From: CAYPLH01 sp964411505
Lineage (GTDB): Bacteria; Bacillota; Clostridia; CAYPLH01; DUMO01
DNA: 29,635 nucleotides
Direction of reading: 5' to 3'
NCBI GenBank assembly: GCA_964411505.1
Contig: CAYPLH010000047.1
Location: forward strand, 1-29,635
The notes beneath the pieces were generated by a model that saw only the letters and a program-made list of their open reading frames with translations, had not been told where the DNA came from and made no database searches. The position numbers and the translations under genes are program-made. This document shows, one piece after another, positions 17,804 to 26,342 of this stretch (positions are counted from its first letter, which is position 1; the number at the start of each line of letters is the position of its first letter).

Positions 17804-17974
17804 ATTTTACACTCCCCTCCGGATTGCTGTTCATGTTTATATTCCCATCTTAGCATAATTAAATATGCTTTCAATGCTATTACTGTTTTTTTCAATGATT
17901 GTTTTTCATTCTTAATACGTTAAAGTTAATTAAATTAATTTAAAGTTTTTGCCTAAAAGATATCATGTTTAATC

Positions 17975-18964
17975 TCAAGCTAATTCATCCAGCTTCTCAA
18001 CCTTTACTTCCCCCTCTAGTTTCTGTCCAATTAGAAACCTTTTTATTTCCTCTATGCAAAACTTACCTATTCTATGAAGACCATTATTACAACAGCCAGC
18101 AATATGCGGCGTAAGCACTACATTGTCAAAACTTCTGAAGGGATGATCAACTGCAGGTGGTTCAGGGTCAAAAACATCCAGACAAGCAAAAAGTCTGCCG
18201 CTTTTCAGCTCATCTATCAAGGCTTCTTCATCAATAATTGAACCCCGAGCGGTATTAATAAGTATTGCACCATCTTTCATTAATGCAAGTTTTTCTTTAT
18301 TAAACATTTTATAAGTAGCAGGTATAGATGGGGCATGGATAGAAACTATATCTGAAGTTTGCAGCAACTGTTCCAGTTCTGCTTTCACTACTCCCAATTC
18401 ATTTGCAGCTTCAATACTTATAAAAGGATCGTGCAAAAGAATATCCACATCAAAATTCTTCATTAGTCTAATATAATGTTTACCAGCCCGTCCGGCGCCA
18501 ACTACCCCTACTTTTATGTCAAAAAGATCTTTAACATTATCTCCGCCTTTGCTCCACTCACCTTCATGCAAATTCTTAGATAATAGCCACATGTTTTTTA
18601 ACGATGCTATTGTCATTCCTAATGCAGTTTCTGCAACACCTCTCCCCAATACCTCAGCTGCACTGGTAATCTGTATTCCTCTATCCAAAAAGTATGGGGT
18701 TATTATGCCCTTGACTGATCCTGCAGCATGTATAACCAGCTTTAGATTACATGCATCCTCAAGTATTTCTCTTTCAAGCTTTGGTGAGCCCCACGATGTT
18801 ATTAGTATATCTGAGTTCTTTATAAAATTTTTAACGGCATACTGGTCAATTTTATTTTCTTTTTCACAAATGGATACTTCTCCCAATGATTTGAGGTCAT
18901 TAAGAGAACTATCAGAAAACAATTTTCTTATTGAATTAATCTCCTGCAACAATGCAATTTTCAC
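17975..18964 (-). CDS. D-isomer-specific 2-hydroxyacid dehydrogenase
   Basis: This is an NAD-dependent oxidoreductase of 329 residues that interconverts a D-2-hydroxy acid and a 2-keto acid. The Rossmann motif GAGRAG is at residues 156-161. The catalytic triad is present: Arg240 (INTARGS), Glu268 (DVFDPEPP) and His287 (LTPHIAG). The GTG start is supported by GGGAGG 8 bases upstream. The nearest gene upstream is the aminotransferase, separated by 247 bases that hold a decayed remnant and copy C of the 45-bp element, so it may start a transcript of its own with the AraC gene behind it. Closest functional types are phosphoglycerate- or glyoxylate-reductase-like enzymes; the substrate is not determined. 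Confidence 0.9.
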   Translation of the reverse strand: MKIALLQEINSIRKLFSDSSLNDLKSLGEVSICEKENKIDQYAVKNFIKNSDILITSWGSPKLEREILEDACNLKLVIHAAGSVKGIITPYFLDRGIQITSAAEVLGRGVAETALGMTIASLKNMWLLSKNLHEGEWSKGGDNVKDLFDIKVGVVGAGRAGKHYIRLMKNFDVDILLHDPFISIEAANELGVVKAELEQLLQTSDIVSIHAPSIPATYKMFNKEKLALMKDGAILINTARGSIIDEEALIDELKSGRLFACLDVFDPEPPAVDHPFRSFDNVVLTPHIAGCCNNGLHRIGKFCIEEIKRFLIGQKLEGEVKVEKLDELA

Positions 18965-19052
18965 TTTATATACCTCCCTAAATTGGTTTGAAAAACTTCA
19001 CATCATCCCTTTAATAAGAACAATATTATTTTATCATTCTAACTAAAGCTTT

Positions 19053-19097
19053 GTACATATGTAGGAGTTGCGTACATGTGTTAATAATTACATACCA
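19053..19097 (-). promoter_or_regulatory. 45-bp repeated upstream element, copy C
   Basis: This copy aligns without gaps to copy B at 25283-25327 at 33 of 45 positions by eye. It shares GTACATATGTA at the left, TTGC in the centre and ATTACAT near the right end, but differs in the CTCTGATA core of copies A and B. It lies 89-133 bases upstream of the GTG of the D-2-hydroxyacid dehydrogenase. GATAAAATAAT on the minus strand at about 19026-19036 could be a -10 region. Confidence 0.6.
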
Positions 19098-19211
19098 AAG
19101 CCAACTGCATTTCCCAGCTTCCATTTTCTGCATCTGCTTCTATTATATCATTTTTGTTCCTGAATAGCTGCAGATATTTTGTCATAGTCGTTTCTTTTCC
19201 GACACTCACTT
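19081..19211 (-). pseudogene. Short decayed coding remnant of unknown family
   Basis: Directly after the aminotransferase stop, the minus strand reads KISAAIQEQ and then, after one frameshift, NDIIEADAENGSWEMQLALV, ending at TAA (19081-19083). The composition is protein-like, but the piece is short and has no clear ribosome site. An ATG in the second frame would give 34 residues. I cannot assign it; it may be the tail of a gene that followed the aminotransferase. Confidence 0.3.
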
Positions 19212-20555
19212 TTACTCTACATATTTGTCTCCTATGTCCAGAGCTCTATCAATTGTTTTAAAAGCTTCTTTCATTTGCTCCTTATTTATTATTACAGGAG
19301 GAACAACAAACATATAATTCCAGCGGATATACATATAAACTCCACTATCAAGCAGTGAACGTGTAATTTTTGCCATTACCTCTCCTGTGCTGTTCCATGG
19401 TACAATCGGTTCTCTGGATTTCCTGTTCTTAGTCAGCTCAATTACGCCAAAGAGCCCAACATTCCTTACATCACCAACACATGGATGTTTATATTGCATA
19501 TCTTTCATTAGATCCGCCATAACAATTCCCATGGCAGCCGCATTATCAATAAGTTTTTCTTCCTTATAGGCATCTATTGTAGCTATAGCAGCTGCACAAG
19601 CAAGAGCGTGGCCACTGTATGTAAGCCCGCAGTATAGGAATTTATCCTTAATTACCTCATATATTTTATCGGAGACACCAACGGCGCCCAGGGGAACATA
19701 GCCTGAATTAATCCCCTTAGCCATTGTCATTATATCCGGAACAACATCAAAAAGGTTCATCCCAAACCATTTACCAGTTCTACCGAAGCCTGACATAACT
19801 TCGTCAGCTATAAGAACTATATTATATTTGTTGCAAAGCTCCCTGAGCCTCTTCATGTATTCCTTTGGAGGTATAAATACCCCATTGCTGCCTGTAATAG
19901 GCTCAAGTATAAAGGCAGCTATTGTGTCCGGATTCTCGTAAAGTATTATTTCTTCAATATGACTGATACACTCCATTTTACAGTTGGGGTATTCCTTCCC
20001 AAAGGAGCACCTGTAGCAATAAGGATCGAACACCCGCACCACTCCAGGTATTGCTGGTTCAACTGGCGCTCTTCTTGGGTCGCCTGTAAGTGAAATAGCA
20101 CCATAGGTAGCTCCGTGATACGAACGGTACCTTGAAATGATTTTTGTTTTTCTCGTATACATTTTTGCAATTTTAACAGCATTTTCATTTGCATCAGCTC
20201 CACCATTAGTAAAGAAAAATCTGTTAATATTTCCAGGGCACACTTCACTTAATTTTTTCGCAAGAGTACTTCGTGTTTCAGTAGCAAAGCCTGGGGCGAC
20301 AAAGCAGAGTTTCTCAGCTTGTTCCTGTATAGCTTTAACAACCTTCGGATGTTTATGACCTATGTTGGAATTAATAAGCTGTGAAGCCATGTCAATATAT
20401 CTTTTTCCTTTACCATCCCAGAAATAAACCCCTTCAGCTTCATTTACCACTATGGGATTAAGCTTGCTCTGTATTGACCACGAATGAATAACATGTGATC
20501 TATCGTTAACAAATACTTCCTTGATATATTCCCTATCATATACTTTATTATCCAT
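19212..20555 (-). CDS. Class III PLP-dependent aminotransferase
   Basis: This is a 447-residue fold-type-I omega-aminotransferase that moves an amino group, usually to pyruvate or 2-oxoglutarate. Visible features are FFFTNGGADANENAVKIA for phosphate binding, YRSYHGAT, the cofactor aspartate D251 in IADEVMSGFGRTG, and the Schiff-base lysine K280 in MTMAKGINSGY. A cysteine-rich CYRCSFGKEYPNCKMEC segment at 180-196 resembles taurine-pyruvate and beta-alanine-pyruvate aminotransferase relatives. The ATG follows an AGGGTG site. It lies 22 bases after the aldehyde dehydrogenase, so the two form an operon. Together they could turn a terminal amine into a semialdehyde and then an acyl-CoA. Substrate choices are beta-alanine, 3-aminoisobutyrate or taurine; none is proven. 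Confidence 0.9.
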   Translation of the reverse strand: MDNKVYDREYIKEVFVNDRSHVIHSWSIQSKLNPIVVNEAEGVYFWDGKGKRYIDMASQLINSNIGHKHPKVVKAIQEQAEKLCFVAPGFATETRSTLAKKLSEVCPGNINRFFFTNGGADANENAVKIAKMYTRKTKIISRYRSYHGATYGAISLTGDPRRAPVEPAIPGVVRVFDPYCYRCSFGKEYPNCKMECISHIEEIILYENPDTIAAFILEPITGSNGVFIPPKEYMKRLRELCNKYNIVLIADEVMSGFGRTGKWFGMNLFDVVPDIMTMAKGINSGYVPLGAVGVSDKIYEVIKDKFLYCGLTYSGHALACAAAIATIDAYKEEKLIDNAAAMGIVMADLMKDMQYKHPCVGDVRNVGLFGVIELTKNRKSREPIVPWNSTGEVMAKITRSLLDSGVYMYIRWNYMFVVPPVIINKEQMKEAFKTIDRALDIGDKYVE

Positions 20556-20577
20556 AAAAAAACACCCTCCAAATAAA

Positions 20578-22029
20578 TCAGTTAAAGAATCTTGAAGTAA
20601 CTACCTTTTTAGTTGTATAAAAATCTAGAACCCCTTTACTTTGTGCTTTGATATCTCCAAATATAGATTCCTTCTGTCCACCAAAAGGAAACAGTGCCAT
20701 AGGAGCTGGAACTCCAACATTAATTCCAACCATCCCAACTTGGGCAAGACGCTGAAACTCTCTTGCATAATACCCGCTTCCCGTAAAAATAGAAGCTCCA
20801 TTGCCAAATTTACTGCTATTCATATGCCACAAGGCTTCTTCAAAAGTCTCTGCTTTAATAAGGCATACTACAGGTCCAAATATCTCAGCCTGCATTATAG
20901 TCATATCCCATGTAACATTTTCGAAAATAGTTGGTCCTACATAAAAACCATTTTCGTTTCCGGATACAGTTACGTTTCTTCCATCCAATAGAATAGCAGC
21001 TCCCTCCTTAACCCCTTTATCTATCAAATCAATGATACGTTCTTTAGCTTTGTTTGATATAACAGGACCTATATCAGTTTCTCCATCAAGAGCATCACCA
21101 ATAACCAAGCTTTTAGCAGCTTGTATAAACCTGTGCTTGAGTTCATCATAAACCTCACCTACACCAACTACCACACTCGCTGCCATACACCTTTCACCGG
21201 CACAGCCAAAGCATGAAGTCATTAGTGAGCTTATAACCTTATCTATATTTAAATCTGGCATCACTACAAAGTAATTTTTAGCTCCTCCAAAGCATTGATA
21301 TCTCTTACCATATTCTGCGGCCTTTTTCGATACCGACCTAGCAATAGGCGTAGAGCCTACAAAGGATACACCTGCAATATCCGGATGTTCAATAAGAGAT
21401 TCAGAAATTTCTTTAGCACCATGTACTATATTTATAACGCCTTTTGGAAATCCCGCTTCACAAACCAGTTCTGCAATCCGGTTCATAGAAAGCGGAACCT
21501 GCTCAGAGGGCTTGATTACAACAGTATTTCCCGTAGCTACTGCGTAGGGAAAGAACCAAAAAGGAACCATAAGAGGAAAGTTGAATGGGCAAATTACCGC
21601 AAAAACTCCTATGGGTTGCCTAAAAAGATATCCATCGATTCCGGCAGCTATGTTATCTAGATACTCTCCCATTAAAAGTGAAGGTGCTCCTATCGCAACT
21701 TCAAGATTTTCGATTGCTCTTTTTAGTTCTGCTTGAGCATCTATCATGTTTTTCCCTTCGTCCAAAGAAATTAGCCTTGACAGCTCCTCAAAATTTTCAT
21801 TTATCAGCTCCAGAAGCCGATTTAAATATTTAGAACGTTTTGAGACTGAAATTTCACGCCAAACCTCATAAGCTTCCGACGCTGCTTTAACAGCTCTATC
21901 GGCAATTTCACCATCTGAAAGTGGCACCTTTCCAATGACTTCGCCATTGGATGGATTGATTATTTTCATATATCCTGTTCCTTGATCCCCCTCCCAGATA
22001 CCATTAATGAAATTCTTCAATACTTTCAT
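20578..22029 (-). CDS. CoA-acylating (methyl)malonate-semialdehyde dehydrogenase-type enzyme
   Basis: This is an aldehyde dehydrogenase of 483 residues in the mmsA/iolA group, which oxidises a semialdehyde to an acyl-CoA with NAD and CoA. The catalytic Cys281 is in CAGERCMAA, the group's signature, and the oxyanion Asn150 is in CPFNFP. The glutamate that acts as base in ordinary aldehyde dehydrogenases is absent (CFGGAKNYFVVMPD), as expected for the acylating type. The ATG has GGGGGAAAG upstream. It begins the pair with the aminotransferase and follows the amidohydrolase by 126 bases. A degenerate piece of a related gene's N-terminus is at 25358-25505. Sulfoacetaldehyde or malonate semialdehyde are possible substrates. 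Confidence 0.9.
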   Translation of the reverse strand: MKVLKNFINGIWEGDQGTGYMKIINPSNGEVIGKVPLSDGEIADRAVKAASEAYEVWREISVSKRSKYLNRLLELINENFEELSRLISLDEGKNMIDAQAELKRAIENLEVAIGAPSLLMGEYLDNIAAGIDGYLFRQPIGVFAVICPFNFPLMVPFWFFPYAVATGNTVVIKPSEQVPLSMNRIAELVCEAGFPKGVINIVHGAKEISESLIEHPDIAGVSFVGSTPIARSVSKKAAEYGKRYQCFGGAKNYFVVMPDLNIDKVISSLMTSCFGCAGERCMAASVVVGVGEVYDELKHRFIQAAKSLVIGDALDGETDIGPVISNKAKERIIDLIDKGVKEGAAILLDGRNVTVSGNENGFYVGPTIFENVTWDMTIMQAEIFGPVVCLIKAETFEEALWHMNSSKFGNGASIFTGSGYYAREFQRLAQVGMVGINVGVPAPMALFPFGGQKESIFGDIKAQSKGVLDFYTTKKVVTSRFFN

Positions 22030-22071
22030 TTTTTCTTTCCCCCTTTATAAAAATCACAAAGTAAAGATTCT

Positions 22072-22104
22072 GAGAAACGTTTAAAATTTAGTAAAATGTT
22101 TCTC
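22072..22104 (+). terminator. Hairpin with T-run, plus-strand orientation
   Basis: GAGAAACGTTTA and AAAATGTTTCTC pair at 10 of 12 positions and are followed by TTTTTTTC on the plus strand. That is the shape of an intrinsic terminator, but for plus-strand transcription, while all nearby genes are on the minus strand. For them the hairpin lies between the amidohydrolase stop and the aldehyde dehydrogenase start, with an A-run before it. It contains AAACGTTT, so a regulator site is also possible. Confidence 0.5.
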
Positions 22105-22155
22105 TTTTTTTCTGTAATTTTCTGATTCATATTAACAAAACACATTTTCGTATCG

Positions 22156-23781
22156 CTACTTTCTACAATATGTAATTTTCCCGTCAATTACAGTGGTGTG
22201 TACTTTTATATTTTTAATTTTATCAAGAGTTGATTTCATAATAGGTTCGGATAGCACTACCATATCAGCAAGTTTTCCAACTTCAAGACTTCCCTTTACA
22301 TGTTCTTCAAAGCTTGCATAAGCTCCATTTATTGTGTACATACGAATTGCATCCATAATATTAACTTTCTGTTTTGAACCTACTATCTTCCCCTCCATAC
22401 TTTCCCTGTTCACTGCCGTATGGATTCCAATCAGAGGGTCCGGACTGCTTACAGGGCAATCCGAACTTGCTGCAGAAATAATTCCAGACTCCTTGTATGA
22501 TCTGCATGCAAACATATAGTCGGTTCTTGAGCCATAGTTTTGAATATATCCATCCCCAAAATAATATAAAAACGCCGGCTGGCTAACTGGAATTATGCCC
22601 ATTTTCTTTATCCGTTCCAGTATTTTCAGATCTATGATTGCACAGTGCTCAATACGATGCCTGCAGTTTTTCTTGGGATATGTTTTCTGAGCCAGTTCAA
22701 TAGCATTTAAGAACATCTCAATTGCCTGATCTCCTACTGCATGAGCTGTTACTTGACAACCTACCTTATGTGCTTTTAGACATAAATCATTCAATTCATC
22801 CTGTGTAATGTTTATCATTCCCCTGTCAGCAGGGTTACTGCGATAGGGCTCTTTTACAGCTGCAGTTGGTGCACTGCTGCTGCCATCAATAAAAGCAGCC
22901 TTGAATGCTCCAAATTTGAGTTTGCTGTTTCCGACATCTTTTCCAATCCCTGCATTTAAGAACCCTTCATGAGAACCCTTGTTTTGGGGTAAAGACAGCG
23001 CCATGATATATATTCTTGTATTAATTTTATCGCCTGCAACTGCCTCTTGAATAATTCTGTTTTGTAAAGCTCCATACCCACCTGCATCATGAACGCTTGT
23101 AACTCCCATCCTAGACAATTTTCTGTCAGCAAACTTCAACCCTTCCATCAACTCATCTTGTGTGTAAGGTTTATTTTTCACTTTAGCAGAAGCCGATTCA
23201 TACAATAAACCCGTTGGTTTTCCATCAAAACGTTCAATTTTTCCACCTTTTGAGTCTGCTGTATTTTCATTAATTCCCGAAATTTCTAATGCCCGGCTAT
23301 TACAGGTTACCATATGACCACACACACGTGAAATCACAACTGGGTGAGTTGTTGTTGCTTCATCTAGATCCCATCTGTCTGGATGTTTCATTTCCTTTAA
23401 CCTAGTGTGATCATACCCCCATCCTTTAATCCATACACCTGGTGGTAAAACACTGGCAGCTTTTTTTATCTTTGATTTTATTTCTTCTATCGAAGTTACT
23501 TCCGGAAAACTACAGTTAATACCTAGTTCATTCATACCAGTTTCCATTATATGAAGATGCGAATCTATGAAACCTGGCAACAAACTCCGCCCATGCAAAT
23601 CAATAAGTTGCGTATTACTTCCAATCAATCCATCTGCACCACTGTTGTTACCTATATACACAATTTTGTTACCCTTGACCGCAACCGCATGGTGTATCTC
23701 ATACGCCTGATTCACCGTTATTACTTCTCCATTGTAAAACACTAAGTCTGCATATTTATCAGACCAGATACCGTTATTCAA
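22156..23781 (-). CDS. YtcJ-like amidohydrolase (amidohydrolase-3 family)
   Basis: This is a metal-dependent amidohydrolase of 541 residues with a split beta-sandwich and a TIM barrel. The metal and catalytic sites are visible in order: HxH in DSHLHIMETG, the bridging-lysine region FGAFKAAFIDGSS, histidines in TAHAVGDQAIE and RIEHCAI, and aspartate in AASSDCPVS. The C-terminal sandwich ends VGKLADMVVLSEP and TVIDGKITY, as in the family. The TTG start is the best choice, with GGTGG upstream and no in-frame ATG nearby. The family includes N-substituted formamide deformylases and many enzymes without known substrate. It heads the group with the aldehyde dehydrogenase and aminotransferase, so it may release an amine from an amide that they then degrade; this is inference. 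Confidence 0.88.
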   Translation of the reverse strand: MNNGIWSDKYADLVFYNGEVITVNQAYEIHHAVAVKGNKIVYIGNNSGADGLIGSNTQLIDLHGRSLLPGFIDSHLHIMETGMNELGINCSFPEVTSIEEIKSKIKKAASVLPPGVWIKGWGYDHTRLKEMKHPDRWDLDEATTTHPVVISRVCGHMVTCNSRALEISGINENTADSKGGKIERFDGKPTGLLYESASAKVKNKPYTQDELMEGLKFADRKLSRMGVTSVHDAGGYGALQNRIIQEAVAGDKINTRIYIMALSLPQNKGSHEGFLNAGIGKDVGNSKLKFGAFKAAFIDGSSSAPTAAVKEPYRSNPADRGMINITQDELNDLCLKAHKVGCQVTAHAVGDQAIEMFLNAIELAQKTYPKKNCRHRIEHCAIIDLKILERIKKMGIIPVSQPAFLYYFGDGYIQNYGSRTDYMFACRSYKESGIISAASSDCPVSSPDPLIGIHTAVNRESMEGKIVGSKQKVNIMDAIRMYTINGAYASFEEHVKGSLEVGKLADMVVLSEPIMKSTLDKIKNIKVHTTVIDGKITYCRK

Positions 23782-23956
23782 CCTTTTTTCACCACCTTTA
23801 GTTAGGTCTCAAAAAGTTATGCTATTTACACTTGAATTTTATCCAGATTGATCATAATTATCTGAAGATTATTATATTATACAAGCATGGAAATACAACA
23901 AGCAACGCATTAAGACCATACAAAATTTACTATAACATATCATATACATTTGAATT

Positions 23957-25029
23957 TTATTCATATCCCTTCATACGTTCTTTTTTAAGTATATCAATGT
24001 AGAATTTTGCCTTTTCAAAATGCATTGGAGGGATACCACTTTCAGTCCTTGGAATGAACCGTCCTCCTTTACGTCCTATACTCATTACCTCAGCTACATG
24101 CTCACTAATCTGCTCTTCGCTCATATTGGCAATTGTAGTTGAGATACCTCCATGTAATGTAATTCTGTCACCCCACCGTTGTTTAAACACACCTAGGTCA
24201 TTATGTTCAGACGGTCCTATAGGATTTATAATATCAACTCCTGATTCAACTATATCATCCATTATGTCTTCAATATGTCCATGACTATGCAGATGAAAAT
24301 AAGCCCCATTTTGATGACACAAGTCGGCTAATTCCTTCATCCATGGAAAAACATACTCCCTGAACATTTCCCTAGAGAATAAAAGCGTATACGCAGACCC
24401 AAGATCAGATGCCGCTCCAATACAATCTACACCGCACGATAAAAGCATTTTAGCTGCTTCAATAGAAAATTTGCCAGTCATGTCAAAAAGGGCATGCGCT
24501 GCTTCCGGCTCTACTGCCATCCACATTAAAATATTTTCAAAGCTCGAAAGATAATAATATATCCCATACCAAGCTCCCATACACCACCCTGAACAAAATA
24601 TCCAGCATTATGCTTTTTTTAGCAAACTCATATAATTCCGGTTGCTTTTTCAAGTCGGTCAGGCGAGGAAACTTCTGTAATTTTTAATGTTAATGTGTCT
24701 TCAGGTTTATTTATCGGATAATAAATTGCCTCCCTGCAATAAGTATTATTATAGATTTCATGCCAAATTGCACCGGTCTCATATTGATATGTATGATGAT
24801 TGCTATCACGGCTTATCGTCTCTATCCCTAGATTTAAACCAATATCGCAAACAGAATTATTAAACAACTCCGCTACTTTAATACTGTCAGCAACACGATC
24901 TCCTGTCTTTGGAGGATAAATTTCTTTAAGCACAGTAACATCCATGCCACATTCTCCCCAACAGGGTATGATATCAGGTTTTCCACCCTTCAAAACTGCA
25001 AGTATTCTTTCCCTATGTGTCATCTTCAC
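23957..25029 (-). pseudogene. Uroporphyrinogen-decarboxylase-family gene, frameshifted
   Basis: Members of this fold decarboxylate uroporphyrinogen or act as cobamide methyltransferases; catabolic-locus members are mostly uncharacterised. The N-terminal piece (25029 to 24628) starts MKMTHRERILAVLKGGKPD, a family hallmark. The C-terminal piece (24580 to 23957) has GVDCIGAASDLGS, YFHLHSHGHIEDI, LHGGIST and RTESGIPPMH. In between, about 50 bases pass through three frames: PELYEFAKKS in one, NAGYFVQGGVWE in another. So at least two or three single-base changes broke the gene. Total length of about 357 codons matches an intact family member. The better start is the ATG at 25023, with AAAGG 10 bases before. 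Copy B of the 45-bp element lies about 255 bases upstream. Confidence 0.88.
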
Positions 25030-25282
25030 TTAACCTTTCTACATATTTTAAATAAAAGGAGACTCCTTGCCTGATTAAGCAGAACTTTTCTATATTCTGT
25101 TAACTCTTAATATCCCAATCCTAATTTATTAATACTATCAAGCTTTATATTGCCATTATCTAGTTATCTACCTTTACCTCAATTCTTGTTTGCTGGAGTA
25201 TGTTAAAAAAAACAATTTAACTATGATCAAATGTCTTATCAACAAGCTTTTGTGTGTTATAGTATCATTTCAATGATTTATT

Positions 25283-25327
25283 GTACATATGTAAGTATTG
25301 CTCTGATATGTCAATGATTACATGGCA
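25283..25327 (-). promoter_or_regulatory. 45-bp repeated upstream element, copy B
   Basis: This is the most central copy, matching both A and C best. From the left it has GTACATATGTA, TTGCTCTGATATGT and GATTACAT. On the minus strand it includes TTGACATATCAG, a good -35-like hexamer. It lies upstream of the frameshifted decarboxylase-family gene and next to a degenerate aldehyde dehydrogenase fragment. The stretch 25030-25282 between it and the gene shows no other recognisable feature except a TGCTGGAGTATGTT motif near 25192 that resembles the 1818 hairpin arm. Confidence 0.65.
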
Positions 25328-25357
25328 CTTGATGCTGTAATATCCATCATGGCTACC

Positions 25358-25505
25358 CTTTCCTTCATTAAGGGCAACAAGCCTAGGATAGTTCCTCATA
25401 ATTTTCATTTATCAGTTTTAATAGTCGGCTTAAATGTTTGGAACACTTAGTTACAGGAATTTCGCACTAACCTCATAAGGTTTTTAGTGCTACTTTAGCT
25501 GATAT
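25358..25505 (-). pseudogene. Degenerate N-terminal fragment of an aldehyde dehydrogenase
   Basis: The sequence aligns with 21770-21905 in the intact dehydrogenase. Translated on the minus strand it gives KVALKTL, then CEIPVTKCSKHLSRLLKLI and NENYEELS, against RAVKAASEAYEVWREISVSK and RLLELINENFEELS. Two stops and a frameshift are present. It is an old duplicate fragment. Past it, 25506-25731 shows nothing I can identify. Confidence 0.75.
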
Positions 25506-25731
25506 TACTTACATTAAGTATAGTATAGACTTTTAACATAAAATTGATTATTTACTGCAGTGATACCTACCATTTAGCTATCTTTATTACATCTGGCAGA
25601 TCAAAATGCTTTAAAACCCCGAGGAATATCGCCTTACAGAAAATGATTGTGAACATTTCAATGCATTATTTCTGTAATAATAAAAGAATTAACGCTGTAG
25701 TACTAATATTAGATCAAGTTAATTTATTTAG

Positions 25732-25863
25732 ATTATTACGAAACTTGGACGTGATGAACCTGTGACAACAACGGTTCTTATGCGAATATGCATCGCGCTG
25801 AAATGCGACATTGGCGATATTATGGAGATAATCCCTGATCAACCTAAGGAGGCGAAAAAATGA
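25732..25863 (+). pseudogene. C-terminal part of an XRE/YozG-type regulator
   Basis: An open plus-strand frame begins after a TAG at 25729-25731 and encodes ITKLGRDEPVTTTVLMRICI then ALKCDIGDIMEIIPD. This is the second half of a small Cro/C1-type helix-turn-helix regulator of the YozG kind. The N-terminal helices are missing, so a deletion or insertion boundary lies near 25732. Its TGA overlaps the ATG of the next gene (ATGA), so the two were translationally coupled. The strand and character differ from everything to the left. Confidence 0.75.
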
Positions 25864-26342
25864 GCGATCCTAATAATGAAATCCAAAAAATAACGCCTGT
25901 CGTGCAGGAAGTGCAGGTTTATGAAAGTATTCGTTCTGCGCTTGCCGATGCACGGACTCAGGCGTTTAATGCTATCAACTCCGCAATGGTGATAGCATAC
26001 TGGGAAATCGGACATGAAATCTCTGAGGCTGTCGGTGACCGCGCTGAGTATGGTAAACAGCTTTTACAATATTTATCTGAAAAATTAACCACTGAATTCG
26101 GAAAAGGCTTTACTGTACGCAATCTGCGCGCAATGCGTCAATTTTTTATTACGTTTCCAATTCGGCACACACTGCGTGCCGAATTAACATGGTCGCATTA
26201 TCGTATGCTGATGCGCGTGGAAGAACAAAATCGCCGCGAATTTTATTTGAATGAAAGCGTAGAGTTCGGCTGGACATCACGCCAGTTGGAGCGGCAGATA
26301 AATTCGTTTTATTATGAGCGACTCCTTAGTACACAGAAATAA
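25860..26342 (+). CDS. DUF1016 N-terminal-domain protein, truncated
   Basis: DUF1016 (YhcG-type) proteins join an N-terminal winged-helix-like domain to a C-terminal PDDEXK nuclease domain and occur near restriction or mobile-DNA loci. The 160-residue piece has MVIAYWEIGHEISE, FTVRNLRAMRQFFITFP, LTWSHYRMLMRVE and FGWTSRQLERQINSFYYERL, all hallmarks of the N-terminal domain. Full-length proteins are about 340-380 residues; this stops at LLSTQK just where group II intron-like sequence starts. The nuclease half is absent in the window. TAAGGAGG lies 7 bases before the ATG. It follows the regulator tail with a 4-base overlap. Its base composition is somewhat more GC-rich than the neighbouring catabolic genes, consistent with separate origin. 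Confidence 0.85.
   Translation: MSDPNNEIQKITPVVQEVQVYESIRSALADARTQAFNAINSAMVIAYWEIGHEISEAVGDRAEYGKQLLQYLSEKLTTEFGKGFTVRNLRAMRQFFITFPIRHTLRAELTWSHYRMLMRVEEQNRREFYLNESVEFGWTSRQLERQINSFYYERLLSTQK

Noticed and set aside
18516..19046. A 176-codon plus-strand open frame opposite the hydroxyacid dehydrogenase
   Set aside because: It lies antisense to a gene with all catalytic motifs, and its translation has no recognisable domain. It is a shadow.
25860..26342. An intact defence nuclease
   Set aside because: Only the N-terminal DUF1016 domain is present; the PDDEXK nuclease half is absent in this window.
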